A stretch of DNA of 64,000 bases from JAAZLS01 sp964585925 (GTDB taxonomy: Bacteria > Bacillota > Dethiobacteria > DTU022). The stretch spans positions 9,293-73,292 of the forward strand of contig CAZPFS010000006.1 of assembly GCA_964585925.1 (NCBI GenBank), written 5' to 3'. Both the position numbers and the translations under genes were made by a program. The notes beneath the pieces were generated by a model that had not been told where the DNA came from, searched no databases, and saw only the letters and a program-made list of their open reading frames with translations. Positions 1 through 7,900 of the stretch are shown in pieces; position 1 is the stretch's first letter; each line of letters starts with the position of its first letter.

Positions 1-1409
1 ATGATATTTCGAATCAAAATGGGGAATGCGGGGCGCAGGGGAAGATCGCCGGCCTGCACCGCAAATCCGAAAACAACCAGCGGCTGTCCCTGCCGGGTAT
101 ATTCCGCGCCCAGGGTTCCTTTATCGGAGACCAGCAGCGGCTGTCCTCCGGACAGCAGTTTGCTAAAGCTGATCCGGACCTCGGACAGGTCCACATGGGC
201 CAGCAGGCGGTGGGCGGAAGGGAGCAGGCTGCCTGCCGCCGACGGGGGAGCGCTTTTCAGGTGCCGGTTGGGATGCGGAGGGTCAAAGGCCAGCACCGGG
301 GCCGGCGGCAGATCCTCCGGCAGGAAACCGTCAAATACAAACAGATCGTACTCTTTTGCCGACGAGGGAAGATAATGTTCCGGTTTGACCCTGGTTACGG
401 AAAGGGAGGGCTGGAGCATCAGCGCCCGTTCCAGGAACAGGTTGCCGGCCGTAACCAGCAGCAACCGGCTGTTTTCCTGTTGCCTGCTCATCGCGTAATG
501 GACGTTGTCCATCAGGAGTTGGTCGGTGGCGCTGGAGATTTCCCCCCGGTACCAGGGGGAGGGCTCGAGTTCCCGCCAGACCAGCATCTTGTTTTCCCCG
601 GGGTCGAGATCCAGCTCTCGCTGCCCCGTGGCCTGGTTCAGGCTGTTTTTTACCAGCACCCGGCCCCGGGCGGGAACGGTTCCGTTGTTGCAAACAATCA
701 GGTAAAGCCGGTTCTGGTCCGATACCATGCTTTCGATCAGCAGGTTTTCCACCCGATCATGGCCCAGGGGGAGATAGGTCACCGGAAAACTTACCTTCAG
801 CCCGGAATCGTCAAACAGGCCATCGCTGATAATGAGCAGCGTCGGGTTTTCCTGGGAGCGGGCTATATTCTCAGCCATTACCAGGGCATCGCTAATATTT
901 GCTCTTGCTCCCGTAATGGACAGGCAGTCCATTGATTTAAGCAGCGTTTGGCTGTCGGCGGAGATCCCGCTGATCAGGTAAGCCTGTTCGGCCATGCCGA
1001 TTATGGCCACCTGTTCCCGCAGGCCTCGGGAACTGATCAGATCGCGGATCTGCTGCCGGGCCCGCTCCAGGCGGGTGGTGTGTTCTTCGGAATCTTGAAC
1101 CGCCATGGAGATGGAGGTGTCCACAATGATAATGGTGGTCCCGGAGTTTTGCGCCGCTCCCGCCCAATTGATCGCCGGTTGGGCCAGGGCCAGAGCGAGC
1201 AGCAAGGCGGCGGCAAGCTGTAAAAAGAGCAGCAGGTTTTTGCGCAGCCGGCTCAAATTTATTGCCGGGGAAATAATCTGCTCCAGCCTTTCCCAGAGCA
1301 TGGTGCTGGAGACCGGCTCCAGGCGGCTCTTCCGCTTCAGCATGTACAATATAAGAATAAATGGAACACTCAGGGCTGCCAGTAGCCCCCAGGGAAGCAA
1401 AAACGACAT
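1..1409 (-). CDS. BatA-like VWA-domain membrane protein (3' end beyond window)
   Basis: The frame is open from ATG at 1409 to the left window edge, so the C-terminus is missing. The N-terminus (MSFLLPWGLLAALSVPFIL) is a membrane segment followed by a KRKSR turn and a second segment, the N-terminal double-helix layout of BatA-type proteins. A von Willebrand A domain follows, with the metal-ion site DTSIS near residue 100 and a further SDG loop near residue 195. I followed the frame and saw no frameshift. BatA-like proteins usually sit directly beside MoxR and DUF58 genes and are thought to act with them in envelope-linked complexes. Here the DUF58 gene is nearest upstream on the same strand, but about 2 kb of repeats and DUF559 genes intervene. 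Family assignment is good; the precise role is unknown. Confidence 0.8.
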   Translation of the reverse strand, partial: MSFLLPWGLLAALSVPFILILYMLKRKSRLEPVSSTMLWERLEQIISPAINLSRLRKNLLLFLQLAAALLLALALAQPAINWAGAAQNSGTTIIIVDTSISMAVQDSEEHTTRLERARQQIRDLISSRGLREQVAIIGMAEQAYLISGISADSQTLLKSMDCLSITGARANISDALVMAENIARSQENPTLLIISDGLFDDSGLKVSFPVTYLPLGHDRVENLLIESMVSDQNRLYLIVCNNGTVPARGRVLVKNSLNQATGQRELDLDPGENKMLVWRELEPSPWYRGEISSATDQLLMDNVHYAMSRQQENSRLLLVTAGNLFLERALMLQPSLSVTRVKPEHYLPSSAKEYDLFVFDGFLPEDLPPAPVLAFDPPHPNRHLKSAPPSAAGSLLPSAHRLLAHVDLSEVRISFSKLLSGGQPLLVSDKGTLGAEYTRQGQPLVVFGFAVQAGDLPLRPAFPILIRNI

Positions 1410-1497
1410 TTAGCCCATCCTCATCTATATTTTTCGGATCCCCCGGCCCCATAAAGTCCCCAGGTCCAAGTCCCCTTTTTTCTAGAAGCCCCTCCGC

Positions 1498-2306
1498 AAG
1501 TCCCCCTTTCTTAAAGGGGGATTTAGGGGGATTTCAACCCTCCAGCTAGATTCAACCAAGGAAGATTTCAAACCAACTAGTCAGATTTCAAACTCCGGAA
1601 AATAGTTTCCAGCACACCTTCCAGATTTTCAAAAACCTCCCGATCCGAGAACCTCAACACAGTCAAACCGCGGTTCTTTAAAAAATTATCCCTGACCCGG
1701 TCCTTTTCCTTTCCTTTGTCAGTATAATGTTGACCTCCGTCGATTTCAATTACAATCCTATCCCGGGGGCAGTAAAAGTCTACGATATAATTTCCAAAGA
1801 TACGCTGCCGGAAAAATTGGCGCCCCTCTAACTGCTTCCGGCGAATTTTGGACCAGATCAATTGCTCGGCGTCAGTCATGTTGGTACGGAGTTGTCTGGA
1901 AAAAATTTTGAGCCGGCCATCATAATGTAAGCGAGATATTTAAATCCCCCCCGGCCCCCCTTTTCCAAAGGGGGGGGTAAGTTAATCTCCCTTTTCCAAA
2001 GGGTGGTTAAGTTGGTCTCCCTCTTCCAATAGGGGCTTTAGAAAAAGGCTGCTGTTCTATTTTCGAGAGAGACCAGGAAAATCTCCTTTTTTCAGTAAAG
2101 GTTCCAAGGTCCTCCTGAGAAGCCCCTCCGCAAGTCCCCCTTTCCTAAAGGGGGATTTAGGGGGATTTCAACCCTCCAGCTAGATTCAACCCAGGTAGAC
2201 TCCAAATCTACTAGTCAGATTTCAACCGCCTAAGAACATCCTCCATCCCAACGAAAAATCCCCGGTAAAAATCCCCCCCGGCCCCCCTTTTTCAAAGGGG
2301 GGAGTA
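1498..2306. repeat. Repeat unit A: CCCCCTTT/AAAGGGGG palindromes carrying a DUF559 gene
   Basis: First of two directly repeated units (offset 1049 bp from unit B). It begins with a palindrome of the type CCCCCTTTCTTAAAGGGGG followed by GATTTAGGGGGATTTCAA, then carries a DUF559 gene, then further palindromes near 1947-2075, 2131-2175 and 2258-2306. The part right of about 1924 looks identical to unit B by eye, while the gene part differs at several positions. The unit separates the DUF58 and BatA-like genes. Palindromes of this type recur near 16320, 24840 and 28130 in this window. The right end runs into an assembly gap. Confidence 0.75.
1577..1879 (-). CDS. DUF559 (Vsr-like) endonuclease-domain protein, copy A
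   Basis: A 100-residue DUF559 protein, a small PD-(D/E)xK/Vsr-like nuclease fold. Visible candidate active-site residues are D34 (IVDFYC), E45 and D47 (IEIDGG) and Q50-H51, followed by the typical LTVLRFSDREV strand. Activity and substrate are not established for this family. It differs from copy B at five positions (A4T, I8V, R41K, K55E, R70L). Upstream of the ATG the frame stays open for about 16 codons encoding DUF559-like residues (LKIFSRQLRTN) but without ATG, GTG or TTG, and it closes at a TAA where the C-rich repeat begins. The 5' end therefore looks displaced or truncated by the repeat. It lies wholly inside the palindromic repeat unit. It may be a resident gene of a small mobile or repeat element; that is inference. 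Confidence 0.75.
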   Translation of the reverse strand: MTDAEQLIWSKIRRKQLEGRQFFRQRIFGNYIVDFYCPRDRIVIEIDGGQHYTDKGKEKDRVRDNFLKNRGLTVLRFSDREVFENLEGVLETIFRSLKSD

Positions 2307-2406
2307 NNNNNNNNNNNNNNNNNNNNNNNNNNNNNNNNNNNNNNNNNNNNNNNNNNNNNNNNNNNNNNNNNNNNNNNNNNNNNNNNNNNNNNNNNNNNNN
2401 NNNNNN
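2307..2406. other. Assembly gap (100 N) inside repeat unit
   Basis: Exactly 100 N, the usual placeholder for a gap of unknown size. The 55 bases before it (2252-2306) are repeated right after it (2407-2461). The flanking contigs therefore end in the same sequence, and the gap may be zero-length or may hide further repeat copies. Confidence 0.95.
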
Positions 2407-2546
2407 CGAAAAATCCCCGGTAAAAATCCCCCCCGGCCCCCCTTTTTCAAAGGGGGGAGTAAGGGGGCCCCCCTTTGAAAAAGGGGGAAGCTAGGGGGCA
2501 GTCCTTACTCTAATTCTGACGGCAAGTCCCTTCAGTCTCCAGGTCC

Positions 2547-3355
2547 AAGTCCCCCTTTCCTAAAGGGGGATTTAGGGGGATTTCAACCCTCCAGCTAGAT
2601 TCAACCAAGGAAGATTTCAAACCAACTAGTCAGATTTCAAACTCCGGAAGATAGTTTCCAGCACACCTTCCAGATTTTCAAAAACCTCCCGGTCCGAAAA
2701 CCTCAACACGGTCAAACCAAGGTTCTTTAAAAAATTATCCCTGACCCGGTCTTTTTCCTTCCCTTCGTCAGTATAATGTTGACCTCCGTCAATTTCGATT
2801 ACGATCTTATCCCGAGGGCAGTAAAAGTCTACGATATAATTTCCAAAGATACGCTGACGGAAAAACTGGCGCCCCTCTAACTGCTTCCGGCGAATTTTGG
2901 ACCATACCAACTGCTCGGTATCGGTCATGTTGGTACGTAGCCGTCTGGCAAAGTGTTTGAGCTTGCCATCATAATGTAAGCGAGATATTTAAATCCCCCC
3001 CGGCCCCCCTTTTCCAAAGGGGGGGGTAAGTTAATCTCCCTTTTCCAAAGGGTGGTTAAGTTGGTCTCCCTCTTCCAATAGGGGCTTTAGAAAAAGGCTG
3101 CTGTTCTATTTTCGAGAGAGACCAGGAAAATCTCCTTTTTTCAGTAAAGGTTCCAAGGTCCTCCTGAGAAGCCCCTCCGCAAGTCCCCCTTTCCTAAAGG
3201 GGGATTTAGGGGGATTTCAACCCTCCAGCTAGATTCAACCCAGGTAGACTCCAAATCTACTAGTCAGATTTCAACCGCCTAAGAACATCCTCCATCCCAA
3301 CGAAAAATCCCCGGTAAAAATCCCCCCCGGCCCCCCTTTTTCAAAGGGGGGAGTA
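2547..3355. repeat. Repeat unit B: palindromes plus DUF559 gene, direct copy of unit A
   Basis: Second copy of the unit, offset 1049 bp in window coordinates (less if the N gap is closed by its 55-bp overlap). Order is as in unit A: a palindrome, the DUF559 gene 2626-2928, then palindromes near 2995-3120 and 3180-3224 and a terminal CCCCCC...GGGGGG block to about 3390. The spacer 2407-2546 between the units is built of the same palindromes, including a second copy of the 2252-2306 segment. It lies just downstream of the DUF58 stop codon. Confidence 0.75.
2626..2928 (-). CDS. DUF559 (Vsr-like) endonuclease-domain protein, copy B
   Basis: A 100-residue paralogue of copy A (95 of 100 residues identical), with the same candidate catalytic residues D34, E45, D47 and H51. 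The in-frame 5' extension reads HYDGKLKHFARRLRTN before the ATG, which matches the usual DUF559 N-terminus better than the ATG start does. No canonical start codon is found before a TAA at the edge of the palindromic repeat (about 2991). The coding part differs between the copies more than the flanking repeats do. This could mean selection or gene conversion of the flanks, or that two strain variants were placed in tandem during assembly. Confidence 0.75.
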   Translation of the reverse strand: MTDTEQLVWSKIRRKQLEGRQFFRQRIFGNYIVDFYCPRDKIVIEIDGGQHYTDEGKEKDRVRDNFLKNLGLTVLRFSDREVFENLEGVLETIFRSLKSD

Positions 3356-3402
3356 GGGGGGGCCCCCTTTTACAAAGGGGGGGCCAAAGGCGAGCCCAGC
3401 CG

Positions 3403-4281
3403 TTAATACATATTTTTAAACAGGCGGGGGGCGGAGGCAAGCAAAAAGTCCACCGGATCCTGCCCGGTGTGGTAGAACAGATAATTGATATCCCGGCGGC
3501 GGCAGAACTCTAAAATTTCCTGCCGGTGCTGCTGCACCGCCTCCCGGTAACGCTGCCTTATGTGCGGATCCACAGTAACCTCTTTCCGGCGGTCTGTTTC
3601 CACGTCCTGCAGGGACACCGGCCCGGCGTAACCCGGGTCCAGCTCATCGGGGCTGGCCAGATGGATCAGCAGGAGTTCCTGCCGGGCTGCCAGCAGCTTT
3701 TCCAAACCGGCCTGATAGCCGCCGGGGGAGAGAAAATCGGAGATCAGCACGCTCATCTGCCGGGGCTTCAGCACCTTCTGGAAGGAGGTCAGCAGCAGGT
3801 TCAAATCGCCTTCCCGGGTGAAATCCTGGCGCTGCAGGAACCGGCTCAAGCGGGGGAAGGCTCCCTTGCCGTAAAGGGGAGGGAGGTAGGTCTGCACATC
3901 CCTGGAACCAACCCCAACCGCCACCCGGTCGTAGGATTGCAGGCTAATGTAGCTCAGGGCCAGCGTCAACTGGAGGGCCCGCCACCCCTTGTGAGGATCT
4001 CCCCAGTCCATGGAACCGCTGCCGTCGATCAGAAAATTGACGGTGGCGTCCACCTCGCCCCGATTGAGTCTGGTGTAAAGGCGATTGGATCTGCCGTAGA
4101 GCAGCCAGTCAATCCGGCGGAGGTCGTCTCCCGGCAGGTAGGGGCGGTAATCGGCAAATTCCAGGGAGGAGCCATATTTGTTGGTCAGCCGCTGTCCGCT
4201 GTAAAATCCGGCCAGTCCCCCCTTGAAGGAGATGATCAGCCGGTCCAGGCGGTGAAGATCAAGGGCCAGGGGCTGTTCCAT
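3403..4281 (-). CDS. DUF58 domain-containing protein
   Basis: 292 residues. The diagnostic DUF58 motif YRPYLPGDDLRRIDW is near residues 46-60, and a VWA-like segment with DGSGSMDW follows near residue 86. DUF58 proteins are regularly encoded next to MoxR AAA+ ATPases and BatA/BatB VWA proteins and are thought to form a MoxR-dependent assembly complex; their exact substrate is generally unknown. The start ATG lies one base after the MoxR stop codon, so the two are surely co-transcribed and probably translationally coupled. Downstream on the same strand the operon is broken by the DUF559 repeat block. The protein has no clear transmembrane segment, so it is probably cytoplasmic or peripheral. 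Family assignment is secure. Confidence 0.9.
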   Translation of the reverse strand: MEQPLALDLHRLDRLIISFKGGLAGFYSGQRLTNKYGSSLEFADYRPYLPGDDLRRIDWLLYGRSNRLYTRLNRGEVDATVNFLIDGSGSMDWGDPHKGWRALQLTLALSYISLQSYDRVAVGVGSRDVQTYLPPLYGKGAFPRLSRFLQRQDFTREGDLNLLLTSFQKVLKPRQMSVLISDFLSPGGYQAGLEKLLAARQELLLIHLASPDELDPGYAGPVSLQDVETDRRKEVTVDPHIRQRYREAVQQHRQEILEFCRRRDINYLFYHTGQDPVDFLLASAPRLFKNMY

Positions 4282-4282
4282 A

Positions 4283-5251
4283 TCAGCCTCTTTCCACGGT
4301 CTGTAAAATTTCGCGTACTATTTCATCGGTGCTGATCTCTTCGCCCAGGGCTTCAAAGTTGAGGATCAGCCGGTGGCGCAGGGCGGGCAGGGCCACTTTT
4401 TCCAGATCGCTGAAACTGACGTTGAACCGCCCATCCAGCAGAGCCACCACCTTGGCCGCCAGAATGATGCTCTGCACCCCCCGGGGGCTGGCTCCAACCT
4501 TTACATAGCGGTTAACTTTCTCAACGGCGAGAGGGTTTCCGGGATGGGTGGCCAGCAAAATTTTCAAGGCGTACTCCAGAACCTTTTCGGCGATCGGCAC
4601 CTGCCGGGCCAGGCGGTTGAACTCAATAATTTCCGGACCGCTCATCCTTCCCCGGGGTGCGTCCTGTTCCTCGCCGGTGGTTTTAATCACGATTTCCTTC
4701 AATTCTTCCAGCGAGGGGTAGTTGATCATTATTTTAAACAGGAAACGGTCCAACTGGGCTTCCGGAAGGGGGTAGGTGCCTTCCATTTCCAGCGGGTTCT
4801 GGGTGGCGATGACGAAAAAGGGCAGGGCCAGCGGCCAGGTTTGGCCGAACACGGTTACCCTTTTTTCCTGCATGCACTCCAGCAGGGCGCTCTGGGTTTT
4901 GGGGGTGGCCCGGTTTATTTCGTCGGCCAGCACCAGGTTGGCAAATACCGGTCCCGGTTTGAACTCAAATCCCTGATCGCTGCCGGGGGTGATCAGGTTG
5001 GTGCCCGTAATATCGGCCGGCATCAGGTCGGGGGTAAACTGAATCCGGTTGTAAGAGATATTGAACACCTGGCTGAGGGTGGTTACCAGGAGTGTTTTCC
5101 CCAGTCCCGGAACTCCTTCCAGCAGCACGTGCCCTCCGGCCAGCATCGCCGCCAGGCAGAGGTCGATCACCTCCTGCTGCCCCACGATCACCCGGGCGAT
5201 CTCCTGCCTCACTGTTTCCACTTTTTTTACCAGTTGGTGTTTATCATCCAC
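4283..5251 (-). CDS. MoxR-family AAA+ ATPase
   Basis: 322 residues, usual length for MoxR. Walker A is GVPGLGKTL near residue 46; Walker B is LVLADEINRA near residue 108, followed by TPKTQSALLECMQE. The sensor-1 region is FFVIATQNPLEMEGTYPLPEAQ, and the arginine-rich GASPRGVQS of the lid domain lies near residue 255. MoxR ATPases act as chaperone-like activators of VWA-domain partners, which are encoded beside it here (DUF58, BatA-like). The GTG start at 5251 is supported by an AAAGGGGAG ribosome site. It is followed after one base by the DUF58 gene and preceded on the same strand by the membrane coiled-coil gene. Confidence 0.93.
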   Translation of the reverse strand: MDDKHQLVKKVETVRQEIARVIVGQQEVIDLCLAAMLAGGHVLLEGVPGLGKTLLVTTLSQVFNISYNRIQFTPDLMPADITGTNLITPGSDQGFEFKPGPVFANLVLADEINRATPKTQSALLECMQEKRVTVFGQTWPLALPFFVIATQNPLEMEGTYPLPEAQLDRFLFKIMINYPSLEELKEIVIKTTGEEQDAPRGRMSGPEIIEFNRLARQVPIAEKVLEYALKILLATHPGNPLAVEKVNRYVKVGASPRGVQSIILAAKVVALLDGRFNVSFSDLEKVALPALRHRLILNFEALGEEISTDEIVREILQTVERG

Positions 5252-5310
5252 GGTTAAACTCCCCTTTGATTAGCAAAAAGTATCGGTTCCATTCTGAACC
5301 GCCTGGGGCA

Positions 5311-6867
5311 TTATGGCCCGGGCGGGGTGATTGCCTGGAAATAAGCTCGCAGATAGTTTTCCAGCGGCGGCGGCACCTGGCCGCGGGTGATGGAGCTGAT
5401 TCCCTGATGATAATAACTGTCGTAGTAATGGGACAGATCCTCCGGCACCATGGCGGGATTGTACTTAAGCAGCTCCTGCCAGGTGTAGGAGCTATCCTCG
5501 CCGGCGCCGCCAAGCTCAACCTGCCGGTCTCCGGGAATAAAGTAAAACTGCTGCTCAAATAGTGAGCCGCCGCCGGTACCGGCGCCGGGCCCCTGTCCGC
5601 CGCCGCTGCCGTTTCCGGAACTTCCGTTCGATCCGCCGCCCTGTTGCCCGGTTCCTTCACCGGAGGCGCCGCTGCCGGTTTCCCCGGAATTACCGGCGCT
5701 GTCCGAACCGCCCTGACCCTGCTTCCCTCCAGATCCTTCACCCTCCTGATCGCCGGCGCCGCTGCTGTTGCCCTGATGTTCTCCTGAACCCTCGCCCGCC
5801 GATCCCGGGGCGCCCTTTCCGGAGCCGGCAGCGGAGGCCAGTTTGTTTATTCCCGATTGGACTGCCGCCTGCGCGGAGGAGGGGTCAAGCTGTTCCAGCA
5901 GCGCCAGCAGATCCCCGACTTCTTCGGGGGAGATATCTGTGCCATCGGCTTCCGTTTTTTCGATCCGGGAGAGTTCCTCCCGGAGTTCCTGAGCTTCGGC
6001 AGAGCTCAGTTGAAACAGACTGTTTTGCAGGTCCTTCAGGCTGTCCAGCAGCTGTTGGTTGAACCGGGGATCTTCCTGAAGGGCGGAGGCAATTTCGGCT
6101 GCGCTGTCGGAAGCCATAAGCTCTTCCGGGATTTGGAGGGCCTGCCCGGCTTCATCCAGTTTTTCCGCATATTCGGCCAGCAGTTCCCGGGTCTCCTGCA
6201 GGGAGAGGGCCACTTCATCCAGGTCCCGGCTCTCGTTCAGATGCTGTTTCAGCAGGGCCAGCTCCGAGGTCAATTCATCCAGAAGCGGTATTTCCGACAG
6301 CAACTCCTCAAGTTCCGCCAGCGCCTGTTCCGCTTCCAGTTGAGCGGTTTGCAGTTCTTTTCCTTGGGAGATCCGACTGGACAGGGCGGGAGAAATATAA
6401 AATATGGCGGCACAGATCACAAGGGCCGCCAGCAGCGCCGGCAGCCAGCGTCTGAACAGCCGGCGGTCAATTTTTACCGCCGGAGGGTTGGCCGCCAGGT
6501 AGCGGCCCGTTTCCTGAAAAATCAGGGTTTGCATCTCCGGGCCCGCCTTTGGGATCGGCGACGGCAGTTCCAGCTCAAACAGGGTCTGGAATCTCTCCTT
6601 GCTGTCGAGCCGTTCATCCAGCCAGCGGGCAAATTGCAGATTGCCGGGGCGGTGAAGATAATTATAAACGGCAAGGGCGGCCGCCGCCGCCAGGTTGAGG
6701 ATTGCCCACAGCCCCCGGGGAAAGGGAAGGGCCGCTTGGGCCAGCCTGATCAGCGCGTTTAATCCGAGCAATAACAGGGCCAGTTTAACCAGAAAAAGTA
6801 AAATATACTGGCCAAAATACAGCCGCCTCAGGGGAATCAGGGTTTTCAGTTCGCGGCGATATTCCAC
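5311..6867 (-). CDS. Membrane protein with coiled coil and Gly/Ser-rich linker, unknown function
   Basis: About 518 residues from the GTG at 6867, chosen because AGGAGGT lies seven bases upstream; a longer ATG start would add 16 proline-rich residues without such a site. Three hydrophobic segments are visible: two in the first 60 residues and one around 145-165. They are followed by a long Glu/Leu-rich coiled coil (about 170-350), a low-complexity Gly/Ser/Glu segment of roughly 90 residues, and a C-terminal part with WQELLKYNPAMVPEDLSHYYD. The layout recalls DUF4175-like proteins of MoxR/VWA clusters, but I cannot name the family with confidence. Its place between the ABC permease and MoxR suggests a structural partner of the envelope complex. 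The repetitive linker should evolve rapidly. Confidence 0.7.
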   Translation of the reverse strand: MEYRRELKTLIPLRRLYFGQYILLFLVKLALLLLGLNALIRLAQAALPFPRGLWAILNLAAAAALAVYNYLHRPGNLQFARWLDERLDSKERFQTLFELELPSPIPKAGPEMQTLIFQETGRYLAANPPAVKIDRRLFRRWLPALLAALVICAAIFYISPALSSRISQGKELQTAQLEAEQALAELEELLSEIPLLDELTSELALLKQHLNESRDLDEVALSLQETRELLAEYAEKLDEAGQALQIPEELMASDSAAEIASALQEDPRFNQQLLDSLKDLQNSLFQLSSAEAQELREELSRIEKTEADGTDISPEEVGDLLALLEQLDPSSAQAAVQSGINKLASAAGSGKGAPGSAGEGSGEHQGNSSGAGDQEGEGSGGKQGQGGSDSAGNSGETGSGASGEGTGQQGGGSNGSSGNGSGGGQGPGAGTGGGSLFEQQFYFIPGDRQVELGGAGEDSSYTWQELLKYNPAMVPEDLSHYYDSYYHQGISSITRGQVPPPLENYLRAYFQAITPPGP

Positions 6868-6985
6868 AATTTTACCTCCTGTGCCGGGGGGGGCCGGGGA
6901 CGGGGATGCGGGCACATTTTCCCGTTATTTTCCGGGGATGTTTCCATCTACTTGGTACCTGCCCTGTCCCCGGATACCGGCTTCT

Positions 6986-7900
6986 CTAAATTTTAGCCGA
7001 CGACCCGCGGGCCGGTTTTAGCTCCGGGCGCCGTCTTTTTCTTTCCACCCGCAGGGGATTCACCAGGCGGGACGCCCCCCAGAGGGCGGCCACCGCAAGT
7101 AAAACATGCACCAGCAGGCTGACATGCCAGAATCTGAGCCAGCCCAGGGCTCCGGTCAATGGGTAAGGCGTATTCGTGGACATGCCGATCAACTGGCGTA
7201 TGATTTCCTGCGCCGGCTCCGGAAACAGCCATTCCAGCAGGGCCAGCGGATTGACCAGCAGCAGGTAATACAGGGGGAGCCCGAAACCGCCCCGCATACT
7301 GATGATGGAGGCGTAAAGGGCGTTGATCAGCAAGGTACCCCCGGTGAGGAGCAGGGACAGCGCGTACCCGGCCAATACGGCGATGGACGATCTTTGAAAC
7401 AGTGAGGACAGAAACAGGTAATAACTGCCGTAATTGAAAGCGGAAATAACCATGATCGCGGTGAGTATGGCCAGCTCGGCGGGGGACACCCCTCCCAACA
7501 GGAACACCACACTGTACAGGGGCAGAGAAGCGATTATCAGCAGCAGCATCGTACTCAAGGAGGCGGTCAGCTTGCCCAGTACGATATTCATGGGGGTCAA
7601 CTGGGTGCACACCAGCAGATCAAAGGTCTGACTTTCCTTCTCCATGGTGATCACATTGGCCGTGAGGCCCGGAAGCAGGAAGTAGAGCAGGCCGCACTGC
7701 AGGAAGGTAAGGGCGTAGAACATGCTCTGTCCCACGGAGGAGGGATCCTGGTAGCCGTATCTCAGATTGTTGATAAAGCTGGCAAAGAAAGATATGCAGA
7801 ATCCCCCCAGCGCCAGCAGGTAAATGGAGACCACGGCAAAGGAGCGCCAGGTGCGCATCCGCAATCTGAGTTCTTTAGCCAACAGGGGGTTTATTCTCAT
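6986..7900 (-). CDS. ABC-2-type transporter permease
   Basis: 304 residues with about six hydrophobic segments. It starts MRINPLLAKELRLRMRTWRSF, the amphipathic N-terminal stretch typical of ABC-2 export permeases. The central EKESQTFDLLVCTQLTPMNIVLGKL coupling-helix region is characteristic of NatB- and gliding-type permeases. ATG at 7900 has GAGGAGG upstream and lies inside the 3' end of the ATPase gene (26-bp overlap), indicating tight coupling. It should form the membrane part of an exporter with the ATPase at 7875-8822. The substrate is not evident; the operon context points to something exported to the envelope or used in gliding-like or cell-surface assembly. Confidence 0.85.
   Translation of the reverse strand: MRINPLLAKELRLRMRTWRSFAVVSIYLLALGGFCISFFASFINNLRYGYQDPSSVGQSMFYALTFLQCGLLYFLLPGLTANVITMEKESQTFDLLVCTQLTPMNIVLGKLTASLSTMLLLIIASLPLYSVVFLLGGVSPAELAILTAIMVISAFNYGSYYLFLSSLFQRSSIAVLAGYALSLLLTGGTLLINALYASIISMRGGFGLPLYYLLLVNPLALLEWLFPEPAQEIIRQLIGMSTNTPYPLTGALGWLRFWHVSLLVHVLLAVAALWGASRLVNPLRVERKRRRPELKPARGSSAKI

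Noticed and set aside
1361..1549. A plus-strand frame ending in PPFLKGDLGGFQPSS
   Set aside because: Antisense to the start of the VWA gene and then repeat translation.
1498..3395. CRISPR array
   Set aside because: Repeats are palindromic, unevenly spaced and without unique spacers of uniform length; no cas genes are present.
5562..6762. Long plus-strand frames opposite the coiled-coil protein
   Set aside because: Shadows of the Gly/Ser- and Glu/Leu-rich minus-strand gene; arginine/proline- or glutamine-rich composition typical of antisense frames.
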